From NCBI GenBank assembly GCA_947462335.1, contig OX381708.1:38567377-38631376 (forward strand): a DNA stretch of 64,000 nt, written 5' to 3'. Position numbers and translations under genes: made by a program. The stretch comes from Harmothoe impar. Its lineage: Eukaryota > Annelida > Polychaeta > Phyllodocida > Polynoidae. The notes beneath the pieces are model-generated. The model was not told the DNA's origin and did no database searches. It worked only from the letters and a program-made list of their open reading frames with translations. Shown here in pieces: positions 13,715-23,853 of the stretch; position 1 is the first letter of the stretch; the number at the start of each line of letters is the position of its first letter.

Positions 13715-15114
13715 TCACGTTGGTGGTTGTTCTACAGCCTTCTGGCAGCAGTCCTGGCGATTGTTCACATGTCGCTTTAAGTGGTATGCGGTGCTGAAGG
13801 TCTTTTTGCACTTCTGGCAGGCAAACTCCCGAACACCCAAGTGGATCTGAAACACAGCAAGACAGATAACTGAGCATATATATACTCTCTTCTCTCAATC
13901 AGTGTAACCAGTAAAAGTGAACCTTTGTAGTCTGGATTTATTCCATTAGCAAAGTCAGGAGTGTGAAATGTGGAAACCGATTTCCTCCTCACCCTCCATC
14001 GATGGGGGAATGGGGTATTTCTGGATAAGCTGGCATGACAATGGACGGATAGAGAAATAGTTATCTTGAAACAGAACCTTGAGGGGTATTTTTGGTTAAA
14101 CTATAATCTTAAATGAGAGTTTGAGGGAGTACCTTTCAACCTGATTCATTATTTGAAACAGAAATAAAAGAACCAACATAGCCTACCTTTTGGTGCTTTT
14201 TCAAGTTTTGCAGTTTGTAGAAGACCTTTTTGCAGGTGGGTTGGTCACACTCATAAATTTCTTCCTTGGTGTGTTGCAGTTTGTGTTGGCGTAAGTCTGA
14301 GCGGCGTGCAAACAACTTGCCACAGTAACAACACTCCATGCTCTTCTCGCCTGTGTGGGTGAGCATGTGTGACGTCAGGTGCGCCTTCTGTTTGAACGCC
14401 CGCTTACACACCGTGCATTCAAACTTACGCACATCTGTACAATGAGAAGATGGATTTGATAAAACATACATAGCATGGATATACATCTTGATTCGATTGT
14501 TTTTTTCTAAGAGTGCTATACAGATATTGACACCACTACCGTAAAACCTTGCGCATAAGCCGCGGCTAGTACGCGAGTCAGATCGGCCTAGGGTCAGGGT
14601 GCTGCTTATACGCAAGTTTTTGCTATTATGGTACAGTACTAAAAGTCACCGTCAGATCTCTAGTGCGGCTTATAAGATCAGCCCAAACTCGGGGTGCGGC
14701 TTACACACAAGTTAGGCTTAAATACGCGAGGTTTTACGGTACTGTAAATTTACAACTTAAAGTCTTAAGCGCAAGTCAAATCCCAGGTGGAAGCTATAGT
14801 ACTTTGTCTTTTAATAAAGGCTTATGAAGGCCAGTTACCTGAGTGAATGAGAAGGTGCATGCGGAGGTTGCTTTGGTCGGAGAATGATTTGTTGCAGTAC
14901 TGACAGAGGTGAGGCTTCTGACCGGTATGACTCAGCATGTGCGTCTTGCACTTTGATGTACTCGCAAAGGTGCGCTCACACACGGTACACTTGAACTTGC
15001 GCTTGGACGTATCGGCATGTGAGTAGCGGTAGTGCTGGTTGAGGGCGTGCAGACTGTCAAACAGTTTGAGGCACGGCAGGCAGGTGAACCCACCCCCAGG
15101 GTGTAACGACTTCC
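13715..15114 (-). other. PRDM4: PRDM4 C-terminal zinc-finger exons
   Basis: These three exons encode the finger array. The order of cores is CLPCLKLFDSLHALNQH, CTVCERTFASTSKCKTH, CQYCNKSFSDQSNLRMH, CTVCKRAFKQKAHLTSH, CCYCGKLFARRSDLRQH, CDQPTCKKVFYKLQNLKKH and CQKCKKTFSTAYHLKRH. Fingers two to five are joined by short HTG(Q/E)K-type or related linkers, typical of tandem DNA-binding fingers. The sixth has an expanded C-x4-C spacing, and its last His (HQKIH) is supplied by the final exon. Confidence 0.93.
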
Positions 15115-18100
15115 CTATAATCAAAAACGATCCACACATGATGACATCATGTTAAAAAATAATACTTCTTTTGAGTCACCATCTACACTTACTCTTGGCA
15201 TGATTTACTGGACCATAAAATGTTTTTCACATATTAATTGTCATTTCTGTGTTATAAGCAACAAATTGAAACTTTAAAGTACCATAAAACTCTAGCACTG
15301 AACGCCATGGTACATGTTTGGGAACATATAATTAATCCTTTACCTATGTGTTTAGCGTAATCCTCTGCGTACCAATACCGCAGCTCAGTATTGGGTTCGA
15401 TGTCTTCTAACGTCATAAAGTAGATGTTCCCCTCCACTAAATAGGCGATGACATTTTGCTCTACGGCTAAAGTTGCCTGTCGAACAAAGCGCATCCAATT
15501 AGACTGCTCTTCATCAGAACAATCCAACCACTCAGTTTGGGAAGCGAAAACCTGTGGGAAAGATGCATACTATATATACATGTATAATGCAAAGGATTTA
15601 CTGTGGCCCGTTTACTTAAAAAGTTTGGAACTTTAATTTGATGAGTTGCTTTTTATCATTTATGTGAAAAGTACAGACCAAAAGGGAGGCTATTTCACAG
15701 TATATCTAATAAATAATATTCGAGTTGAATTACCCTGGGCCTGGGTCCCTCCTGTGTAATATCTACTTTGACGGACTGCTTTACTCATCTCTTTATTGTT
15801 ACACGTGTCCGCTATAGCTATATATATACATGTATATACTTCCAGGATCTTCTTCCCACAATATATACATGTACTCACCTTCCAGAGATATGGAGTTTGT
15901 GCCATGATGGCGCCTTCTTTCTTTACTCCCACAAGTGGTCCAAACTTAGTAAACTTTTTAATTTTCTCTGCGGCTTCAACACTCCCGACCCCTGTAAATT
16001 AAAAAAAAGGGTCTTAGCACATTACGCCAGGAACCTTTACGCCACGTCCCCTGATCCATTGTTTAACATATTGTCAGATGTACCAGCAATGTCATGTAGA
16101 TAGGTAATCTGCATCTACATGGACACTTAGAACTGATTATGGTTACACATGATTGATACCTTCTTATGAAACATATTCGAAGATTAAAGGATGATAGGAT
16201 GAAAGAACATCCATCAACCTTCTTGATACCAAGAAGACAAATTACACCAGGTGTATACGAACACAGATGACCATTGTCACCTAATTTATCTGGGATTACT
16301 TACATTGTATTACATACAGATGGTAATATTGACGATTTTAATCAAATTTGGTTCTGCTATGTACCTTGTGCGTTTATCCGTAGACATGTCGGGAGAGTAG
16401 CACGTGCCATTGACAAGATGGGAGAGTCGTGGACGTTTTCTGCTTCTATTGTATGCAAACCGCACTCTTCTGGATTCACCCGGTTGCACTCTGGACAGAC
16501 TATTAAAGGGAAAACACGATTCAAAAATTACATTAGAATCTCATCCCCAGATAACTAAATACATTTACTGCTATTTTATTTTTAATATTTTGGCAGAAAT
16601 ATGGTAACGAAACTAATTCTGGTGATCTAGTACTATATACAAATGTACACGGATGAGTTCCATATACAAACGCACTTTGTTAAGTGACAATGTGTTAATA
16701 TACAGAACTTCTTTACATAAAAATGAAAGAAAATATTTGAACGTACAATATCCTGTAAAGGCGGAGGATACATCTGTGGATTTCGCTTCATCAATTGGGT
16801 GGTAGGTTTCAAATTCAGTTATTAAATGGTCGAGTTGACCTTTGGAGGGTGTGGTTGGCGAGTCCTGGTTCACAAGTATGGCATACACTGCAAAAGACCA
16901 TACTTATTGTATGATTAACAGCCAAAAGGGTAATCATTTGGGGTGAGGAAAATAGCTGATAACATGAGACTTGATAAATCAATGTCAGTTAAGTATATGA
17001 AAAGTGTCTTTGATCAAAACCAAATTGTCTAGATTCCTCATGACATGTGTAGATTCATTTAGAAGAGAATGTTATTTTCTTATAGATGGAAGTCTCTAGT
17101 ACACGTAACACCCCATCTAGAGAAAAAACTTGTATAGTGACTGTTTTACATAAAGTAATAACATATAATGCGGGTAATTACCTGTTTTTCGTTTTTTTGC
17201 ACCTGTTGAATTATCCCCTTGTTGTGACGGTTGCACAGTAGGAGAGGATGATTCAGTAGTGGCCATGACAACCGAAGTCCCTCCATTGCTGCTGGCTGAT
17301 TGAACATGATTCTTCACCAACGTCATAACCTTAGTCTGTTTCGGTGATGCACCACCATTTTCAATGCCCGGGACTAACACAGGTGTGGCGGATTTTTGTG
17401 AGGGGTACCGCGTAATGAGGTGCGGAACCGCTGCCTGCGTGGCGGCCGCGAGTAAGTCTGGTGCGTCAATACTACACGAGGACGTCAATGACGGCTGAGG
17501 TGGCGTCGGACAGGCTGACGTCACAATGGTGACAGTCTGTGTGACAGGAGAGATGCCAGTACTACTGAGTGGCCTGGCTGATAGTATCTGTACTGGTTGT
17601 GACGTGTCTACCGTGTTCAGCTGTTGGTGAACCACATTTATAGGCTGTGGCGCAGTGATTACTCCAGGGCTCTTTCCTGGAGGTATGGGGACTAGTCTGA
17701 GAGCCTTACCATCCAGGGTAAGAACAGGACTACCTCCCTGGGGGGCAAAGGAGATCTGAGTGCCTGGAGGAAGTGACTGCATGTTGAATGGCATCGGTAC
17801 CTGGAGTGTCACACCCTCTGGAGTAGCTATGGTTGGAGATGGAAGTGTCACTGGGGCTGATACATTACTGATGGAGGGCCTGATGATCGTTGAGGGCAAG
17901 CCCATTTGTGGAACTGTGTTGACCAGGGGCCCTACAAGTCAATAGGAAAGCAAAAACTTGATGCGACATATGTAGTTCGAAAAATACGTGTAGAATTTGA
18001 AAAATATACAGCAGTCCAACATTATAGCACTCCAATGCACTATATGGATATATATCTAAAACTGGACATCGACATCCATGTAACAGAAAGCTATATTTAT

Positions 18101-20754
18101 TAGAAGTAGAAATCCATGAATATCTATATGAAGGAGAACACCATGTTCATGCCTATATGTCTGTGTGTATGTTCATTTCGAAATTCAAGATTGCAACCAT
18201 TGATTGAATGCCACCATGCTTTCAATGTAATCTCGAATTGCAGTTGCAGTAGTTTGATACTAATAAAAAAAAATCTATTCTATTTTTCTTTCATGAACAG
18301 TTGGCATCCCATAGATTCAAGATGGCTATCACTTATTGAATGTCCCAATGCTTGAAATGCAATCTTGACTTGTAGTTGCATTAATTTGATACTATCAAAA
18401 AAACAAATCCTATTTGATTTTTCCTTCATTCAACCCATTCAAGATGGCTACCATTTACTAAATGCCACAATGCTTTCAGTGCAATGAAGAATTGTAGTTG
18501 CATTAATTTGATATCTATATAAGAACATTTCTATTTGATACCTTTTTCAAACACAGTTGGCACCCCATAGGTTTAGGATGGCCACCATTCATTGAATGCC
18601 ACAATGCTTTAAATGCAATCTTGAAATGTAGTTGCATTAATTTTAAACTGTTAAAAACATCCAATTTAGTTGTTTTTTTCATGAAGAGTTGGCACCCCAT
18701 AGGTTCAAGATGGCCACCAATCATTGAATGCCATAATGCTTAAATGCAATCTTGAGTTGCTGTTGCATTAATTTGATTCTTAAAAAAAAAACTTTCTTTT
18801 TTTTCTTTCATGAACAGTTGGCACCCCATACATTCAAGGTGACTACCAGTCATTGCATGCCACAATGCTTTAAGTGCAATCACAAATTGTAGTTGCATTA
18901 ATCTGATACTAATAAAAAAACTAATTCTATTCTTTTTTTTATTTATGAACAGTTGGCACCCCATATATTTAAGATGACTACCATTCATTGAATGCCCCGA
19001 TGCTTGAAATGCAATCTCGAATTGTAGTTGCATCAATTTAATGCTAATAAAAAACAAATTCTTATCAATTTTTCTTTCATGAATATTTGGCACCCCATAA
19101 GGTGGCCACCATTCATATTAATGCAAATAGAATGCTTTAAGTGCTGTCACGACTTGTAGTTGCATTAATCTGATACTAAAAAAAAAAAAATCTATTTGAA
19201 TTTTCTTTCATGAACAGTTGGCACCCCATAAATTAAAAATGCACCCAGCACCCAGGTCAACAGCTATATACAGACACGTGTACCTCCCCTGCCTGTTCTC
19301 CTTCAATGCACAGTGAAGAGGGTGGGAGGGGGTGACCCTCAACAGTGCATAAACACTTTGATTGGATGACAATGCAGTTTTTATATTACAACCTAAATTT
19401 GTGCAACGAAAATCATCAAGAAATACTAAGTATTTTTTCCAAAGAATAGCTTTTCTAGAATGGCTCGGTATTCAGGAATCCTACTGCGAATAAAAAAATG
19501 TCAAATTCTAATTCTAAATACCTGAAAATTGAGAAATGCTGGCGTTCACGGGTTATGTAGGAAATGTACTAAAAACAGCAAAAAAGGGCAACAAAACCCT
19601 AATTTTCTCAAAAACTGTTCAGTAGGATTTTTTCTAACTGAGGTTCCACTGTTTTCTACCCTCATATTACACATTGGCATAGAGAATATATTGACACCTA
19701 GTCAGGATTTTGCGCTAGGAGCAATCTGTGAGGCGAAAAACAGCCAAAATGAGCCACTGGTCTGAAGTATAAAACTGGGCATCGATCACTATAGAGCTAC
19801 AAAGAGACAGAGAATCGATGTCCAGTAATAATTGAATTAAACTGAGGCAGTGTCGTGGTGTGGACGACATTCTTCCTATTTCGAATACATACTGTAAAGT
19901 CTAAGGCATAGACGATTAAACTAAATTATTTAATAAAAATACATATTATTTATGGTATTGTTGGTCGTTATTTAGACTAGAAATTGTGCTTTTAGTATGC
20001 ATATCATATTAGCTAATCAAATTAATTTAAACCAATTGTATCATATAATCTGTACCAGATAGGATGGTTGGAGATGAAACTGTCACTGGGCCTGATACAG
20101 TGCTGGTGGAGGGCCTGGTCATCGGTGAGGACAAGGCCATTTGTGTAACCGTGTTGACCATTGGGCCTACAAGTCAACAAGAATGCATTATTATGTGTGT
20201 TTAAACATGTTAAATACATATACACTGTTAAACTTCAATGACAATCCGATGGGTGCAGTTTATATATTTTGTGCTGGAAGAACAGCTCAATGTATTCGCT
20301 AATGCACTTTTTGTTGGAAAGAGAAATCTGAGGACCAAATAATTCTTTAGTGCCCTAGAGAGGTCTCAACTATCAGAGTAATGCGACAATCAACTGACAA
20401 TTGACAATATTTACCTGTATTGAACGTTGGAGACGCTGCGTTGGGAAGACAGACGGGAAGTTGTGCAGGGACCTGAGATACTGCGGATGGCCGGGCCCCT
20501 GATATATCTGATCTCTTCTTTGGAACGCCCGCTGATGGTTTGATGAACACATGATCATTCTTAGCAGCGGCAATCTTTATAGGCCCTTTTGAGGTGGCAG
20601 AGATGAGACTATTTCTTTGTATTTGATTTTTGTGCACATTAGCAGGCGATTTTGAATGGGTCTCAGAGAGTTGACCCAGTCGACTAAGTCGTACGGCATT
20701 GTTCACGGCTTTGTTAAGCCGATCCACACTGATCGTTGCCAAGCTATCTGCCAT
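13715..20754 (-). CDS. PRDM4: PR/SET-domain zinc finger protein 4 orthologue, ten coding exons
   Basis: Exons in transcript order: 20754-20415, 20166-20056, 17931-17182, 16887-16747, 16499-16365, 15991-15879, 15551-15344, 15114-14839, 14434-14187, 13846-13715. Phases agree throughout and give 817 residues (human PRDM4 is 801). Residues 1-447 are a Ser/Thr/Pro/Val-rich, disordered-looking N-terminus. About 449-465 is the CPECNRVNPEECGLH zinc knuckle (human: CTLCDRAYPSDCPEH). A PR/SET domain follows (FGPLVG, NWMRFVRQA, EQNVIAYLVEGNIYF, ELRYWYAEDYAKHIG). Seven C2H2-type fingers follow from about residue 609; the sixth spans the last intron and the seventh ends in Cys (C2HC), as in PRDM4. The family comprises nuclear transcription regulators; human PRDM4 associates with PRMT5 and p75NTR. 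ATG at 20754 is chosen because an in-frame TGA lies just upstream in the same exon. Confidence 0.95.
14539..14739. mobile_element. TA-flanked foldback MITE ('CCGTAAAACC' family) in PRDM4 intron
   Basis: The left end CCGTAAAACCTTGCGCATAAG and the right end CGCGAGGTTTTACGG are inverted copies, with TA at 14537-14538 and 14740-14741. The interior alternates 'cttatacgcaag' and 'tacacacaag' motifs. It sits wholly inside the intron between the exons ending at 14839 and starting at 14434. It is related in style to the elements at 3155, 22757 and 39731. Confidence 0.8.
18002..19827 (+). mobile_element. 1.8-kb element, copy 1, with internal ~132-bp array
   Basis: The left terminal block is 'tatacagcagtccaacatta' followed by 'aactggacatcgacatcc'; the right end is 'gagaatcgatgtccagtaa', so CTGGACATCGA is present in inverted form near both ends. 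Between lies an array of about seven units beginning 'ttggcaccccata' at roughly 18301, 18557, 18689, 18818, 18953, 19086 and 19218 (period near 132). Most carry 'aagatggccacca' and 'gttgcattaat'. The last ~550 bases are unique and shared with the other two copies. It lies in the PRDM4 intron between the duplicated exons. There is no transposase, so it is non-autonomous. Confidence 0.85.
20056..20166 (-). other. PRDM4: PRDM4 duplicated exon (37 codons, phase-symmetric)
   Basis: Read on -, the acceptor TTGTAG is followed by a frame encoding PMVNTVTQMALSSPMTRPS and STVSGPVTVSSPTILS, then a GTACAG donor. The downstream exon at 17931 starts PLVNTVPQMGLPSTIIRPS and SNVSAPVTLPSPTIAT, roughly 60% identical by eye. 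Similarity continues into the acceptor-side intron (acttgtag). The exon is exactly 111 bases with phase 1 at both ends, so including or skipping it keeps the PRDM4 frame. No stop or frameshift is present. It could be constitutive, alternative or newly exonised; transcripts would tell. Confidence 0.8.
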
Positions 20755-20795
20755 CTCATTTATCGGGGACCCATGTCATCTCAAAATCTTATAAT
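20755..20795 (-). other. PRDM4: PRDM4 5' UTR end of first coding exon
   Basis: On -, a TTTCAG acceptor at 20796-20801 precedes 41 bases of leader before the ATG at 20754. An in-frame TGA occurs within this leader. The acceptor implies at least one upstream non-coding exon; the best candidate is at 26088 and above. Confidence 0.6.
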
Positions 20796-20942
20796 CTGAA
20801 AGTGCACATATAAGAAAAATATATTAGTGAAGAACATCTCCCTTGTAAGGCGATGATTGTTAAAGAGGGTATTACAACGTACCAAAGAGCAAAGAATACT
20901 AAGAGGGTCCACTTGCCGATTTCTTGTCCCCCAAACGCCCAT

Positions 20943-20957
20943 GGCGCCCCCTGGTGG
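20943..20957 (-). promoter_or_regulatory. CTCF-like core CCACCAGGGGGCGCC
   Basis: On the - strand this matches the published bilaterian CTCF core (CCAsyAGrkGGCrs type) at every position I recall. It is one of four such cores between 20.9 and 22.2 kb. Occupancy cannot be judged from sequence. Confidence 0.4.
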
Positions 20958-21149
20958 ATGGAGTGTGCAGCCATTATAGCCCACTTAAACCCTGTCTACT
21001 TATTTCAGTTGCTGGAAAAAGGTTTCCACCTGCATATATATATCTTATTATGTTTTTCTCAATATCCATGTTGAGTTTGGAGGAAATTTGATCAGGAACA
21101 GTGGCTCTAGGGGGCTACTAGTTAACAGTGGACTGTACACTCCAACCAT

Positions 21150-21164
21150 CCACCAGGGGGCACC
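21150..21164 (+). promoter_or_regulatory. CTCF-like core CCACCAGGGGGCACC
   Basis: This is the inverted partner of the motif at 20943-20957 in the other arm of the foldback element, pointing away from it (divergent pair). Confidence 0.4.
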
Positions 21165-21418
21165 ACAGGATGTACAGGACCAGAAATCTGCAGTTTTCCA
21201 TAAAAAAATTAGTTTTTCTCAACTAGGTACACTGCAAGCAACACTATCACCCTTTTGCGGATATTTTGAAGAATTCTGATTGCTGAGGGACAATGCTAAC
21301 CTATGGGGGAGAACATCTATGTGGACCCTCTTAGTATTATTTGCTTTTTGGTATTACCGGTATAATTATATCCTAAAAAAATTAGCTACGCAGGTGTATA
21401 CAGACAAATGCCAGCGTC

Positions 21419-21523
21419 CATCGATACTGTCTGTGACATATAATTTTCATGAGTGGGGGCTGGGGCCGTATCCCACGAAGCCGCAGCCCCCACGAGTGAA
21501 ACACGTCACAGACGGTATCGATG
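21419..21523. repeat. 105-bp palindrome
   Basis: The left arm CATCGATACTGTCTGTGAC and right arm GTCACAGACGGTATCGATG are near-perfect inverted copies. The inner arms GAGTGGGGGCTG and CAGCCCCCACGAGTG continue the pairing to a loop of about 20 bases. It is probably a minimal foldback transposon. Confidence 0.8.
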
Positions 21524-21996
21524 TACAATCAACACTCACTTCCTTGAATATCTAATACTGCGGGTCCCTCACTTCCTCAGACAGCTTCCTAGCAACAGCT
21601 CTGACATGTTTCATTATATTTAGACTCAATTTCTCGGATAATTTGCTTCCTCAGACATTTTTTCCTTGCATTTTCCAAATTTGAGGGAGACCAAGTGAGG
21701 GTCGACTGTAGTCATTTGTGTCTATCTAAAAAATCCATTTAAAGCCATTTAATGAAGAAAGGACGTTTTTGTAGCTTTTTTTCAGCTCATTGATTTGGCC
21801 ACATTGTATCCAATGCTAATGGGAATTGAACACGGTGCTCACAGTAGTCTAGATCTACTCAATTACAATAGACTCTGATGTAGAGACAACTATCAGGGAT
21901 GTAAATTGTAAGTCAGGACAGGTAGAAAAGCAGGAAGTCGGACCAGGCCCTCCCAGCCAACAGAACAGCATGGGAAAGCAACCCCAGTGGTCCTGT

Positions 21997-22173
21997 GGCC
22001 CTCCCCACCGCCCCTGCAGTCCCCCCCTGCCAGCAGAGCGCCCCCTGGACGGTCTCTTTGGCCCTCCTGGAATGTTCCCAGTGACTCACTGGGACGATTC
22101 CAGGAGGGCCAAAGAGACCGTCCAGGGGGCGCTCTGCTGGCCGGGAGGGACTGCAGGGGCGGCGGGGAGGGCC
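21997..22173. repeat. 177-bp GC-rich palindrome
   Basis: Arms of about 80 bases pair across a centre near 22085 (CAGTGACTCACTG). They include GGACGGTCTCTTTGGCCCTC on the left against its complement on the right. The arms are nearly perfect, with a few mismatches around 22020-22030 and 22140. A CTCF-like core (CCAGGGGGCGCT) occurs once in each arm at 22037-22048 (-) and 22122-22133 (+). A degraded echo of the right arm follows at about 22201-22239. Confidence 0.88.
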
Positions 22174-22756
22174 TCAGAGGGGACAGGAGACCTGCCTGGG
22201 GGTGTTCTGCTGGCAGGGAACACTGCAGGGGAGGCGGGGAGTGTGGAAATGGAATTTTTTTTGTCAATGGTAGAACAAAAAAGTACAGAAATATAGATAA
22301 TCTTTATGAAAGTGAGATTCCATGAATTCCTGGAATTCCAGGAAGACTTACATCCCTGAACTATTAACATAGGCCTACTAACTAAACCCCTATTGTCAGT
22401 GACTGTGAGAAAACTGACACTGTCAGTTACTGTTGAAGTGTACTATGCCATAGTCTATGGTACAAAATGTACTACATGTATTACGGTAGACTTGGACTGC
22501 CTTGTAGTACCGGTACTGTGTAGACAGCAGCCTCAGCCAGCGTCAATCCTACCAATTGGATCAGGGATGTGATTTGAAAATTGTAAATATACAGCAGTCC
22601 AACATTATAGCACTCCAATGCACTATATGGCTATATATCTAGAACTGGACATCGACATCCATGTAACCTTCTAACAGCTTTTTGTTTAGTCTCATCAAAG
22701 TAAAAATAGCTATGTGAAGGAGAAGGTCAAGTTCAGGCCTATGTGTATGTGTACTA

Positions 22757-22978
22757 CTGTAAATTCTCGCGTAATAGCCGTGGGTTGTATGCAAATTAAC
22801 CTCAGCTTTCATTTGATACTAAGCATGCATATAGAGGGTGTGGGTTATACGAGGGTTTTTATTACTATAGAACAGTACTAAAATAGAAGTTTTCAAACCC
22901 AGAAATGGGTAATAAGATTCTCCTAAGTTGGGGGTGCAGGTTATATGCGAGATGTGGGTTATACGCAGGAATTTACGG
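22757..22978. mobile_element. TA-flanked MITE, with right half duplicated at 23098-23180
   Basis: The left end CTGTAAATTCTCGCG and right end CGCAGGAATTTACGG are inverted copies bounded by TA (22755-22756 and 22979-22980). Its right half plus following sequence ('cccagaaatgggtaat' through 'ataagtatgttttatgaga') is repeated in tandem with a period near 197 bases, covering about 22895-23290. Confidence 0.75.
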
Positions 22979-23345
22979 TATTATACCAACCAGGACGTTT
23001 TATGAGATTGATAAAAAAAAATCAATGCCCCCCCCCCCATATACAAGATGGTCACAGGTAATGCCACTATATTCCCAATAAGTATGTTTTATGAGAACCC
23101 AGAAATGGGTAATAGGATTCTCCCAAGTTGGGGGTGCGGGTTATATGCGAGATGTGGGTTATACGCAGGAATTTACGGTATTATACCAGGACGTTTTATG
23201 AGATTGATAAAAAAATGTCAATGCCCCCCCCTCATATACAAAATGGTCACAGGTAATGCCACTATATTCCCAATAAGTATGTTTTATGAGATAATTAAAA
23301 AAAGACAATGTGCCCCCCATCCATATACTAAATGGTCACTCCCTA

Positions 23346-23600
23346 AGGGAGTGCTAATTTTTTAACAACGGGGGGGGGGGGGGTGGTGGATTTGGGGGGG
23401 GGGGGGGGAAATTTGGACCCCTTGACCTGGGGGGGGGGGGTAAAAAATTTAGACCCCTCTTGGGGGGGGTCAAAAAAATTCAGCCTGTTTTGAGGGAAAA
23501 AGCCCGCGCGTTACTATGCTACAAAGGGGCGCGAATGCGCACGATTTTCGGTCTGCCGGGGGGGGGGTTAAAAGTTTCGACCATGGACCCCTGGAATGAT
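23346..23600. mobile_element. Fragment of the GGGAGTGNTCATTTTTTAACAAC poly-G element
   Basis: It starts 'agggagtgctaatttttt' then long G tracts separated by 'aaatttggaccccttgacc' and 'ttcagcctgttttgagg'. The same phrases are in the full element at 33043-33363, partly in reverse orientation. The left end abuts another end of the same type in a head-to-head TCACTCCCTAAGGGAGTG junction. The right inverted repeat is missing. Confidence 0.6.
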
Positions 23601-23768
23601 AGCGACTCCACTGTTAGCGGCCTAAACCTAGAGTATATATAGAGAAAGAAATTTTAAAAAATTTGTGGGGAACAATCCCCCCGGGGGAAAATGAGTTCCC
23701 TTTTTATTTTTTCATCTTTTTATTCATCTTGCCAAAACTTAACCCAACTCATCCATTTACCAGATGAC

Positions 23769-23853
23769 TGGTGGTCGCTAACTGCATGGTGGTCGCTAAC
23801 TGCATGGTGGTCGCTAACTGCATGGTGGTCGCTAACTGCATGGTGGTCGCTAA
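23769..23853. repeat. 18-bp minisatellite, 4.7 copies
   Basis: TGGTGGTCGCTAACTGCA is repeated four times without change and ends in a partial fifth copy. Perfect copies imply recent expansion. Confidence 0.95.

Larger units (their letters stand above)
20866..21360. mobile_element. Foldback element with two CTCF-like motifs
   Basis: Arms near 20866-20913 ('gtaccaaagagcaaagaata' then 'ctaagagggtccac') and 21318-21360 are inverted copies. A second inner pair surrounds CGCCCCCTGGTGGATGG at about 20945 and CCATCCACCAGGGGGC at about 21146. The whole unit can form a long interrupted hairpin. It is non-coding and lies just upstream of the PRDM4 start exon, in the presumed 5' UTR intron. Confidence 0.65.

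Noticed and set aside
18740..19093. 117-codon frame repeated in inverted orientation at 44360-44713
   Set aside because: It lies within the ~132-bp array of the 1.8-kb element; internal periodicity and poly-A/T runs explain it.
19529..19765. A 78-codon frame (MRNAGVHGLCRKCTKN...) conserved in three places (also 43688-43924 and 24684-24920)
   Set aside because: Conservation is that of the transposon copies. The differences in the third copy are almost all amino-acid changing (for example SKKGQQ to TKNMQQ), as expected without selection on protein.
22086..22370. Pro/Ala-rich frames on both strands around 22 kb
   Set aside because: Caused by the GC-rich palindrome; near-identical arms give matching frames on opposite strands.
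23769..23853. Short direct repeats resembling a CRISPR array
   Set aside because: Units are contiguous with no spacers, and the sequence is plainly eukaryotic.
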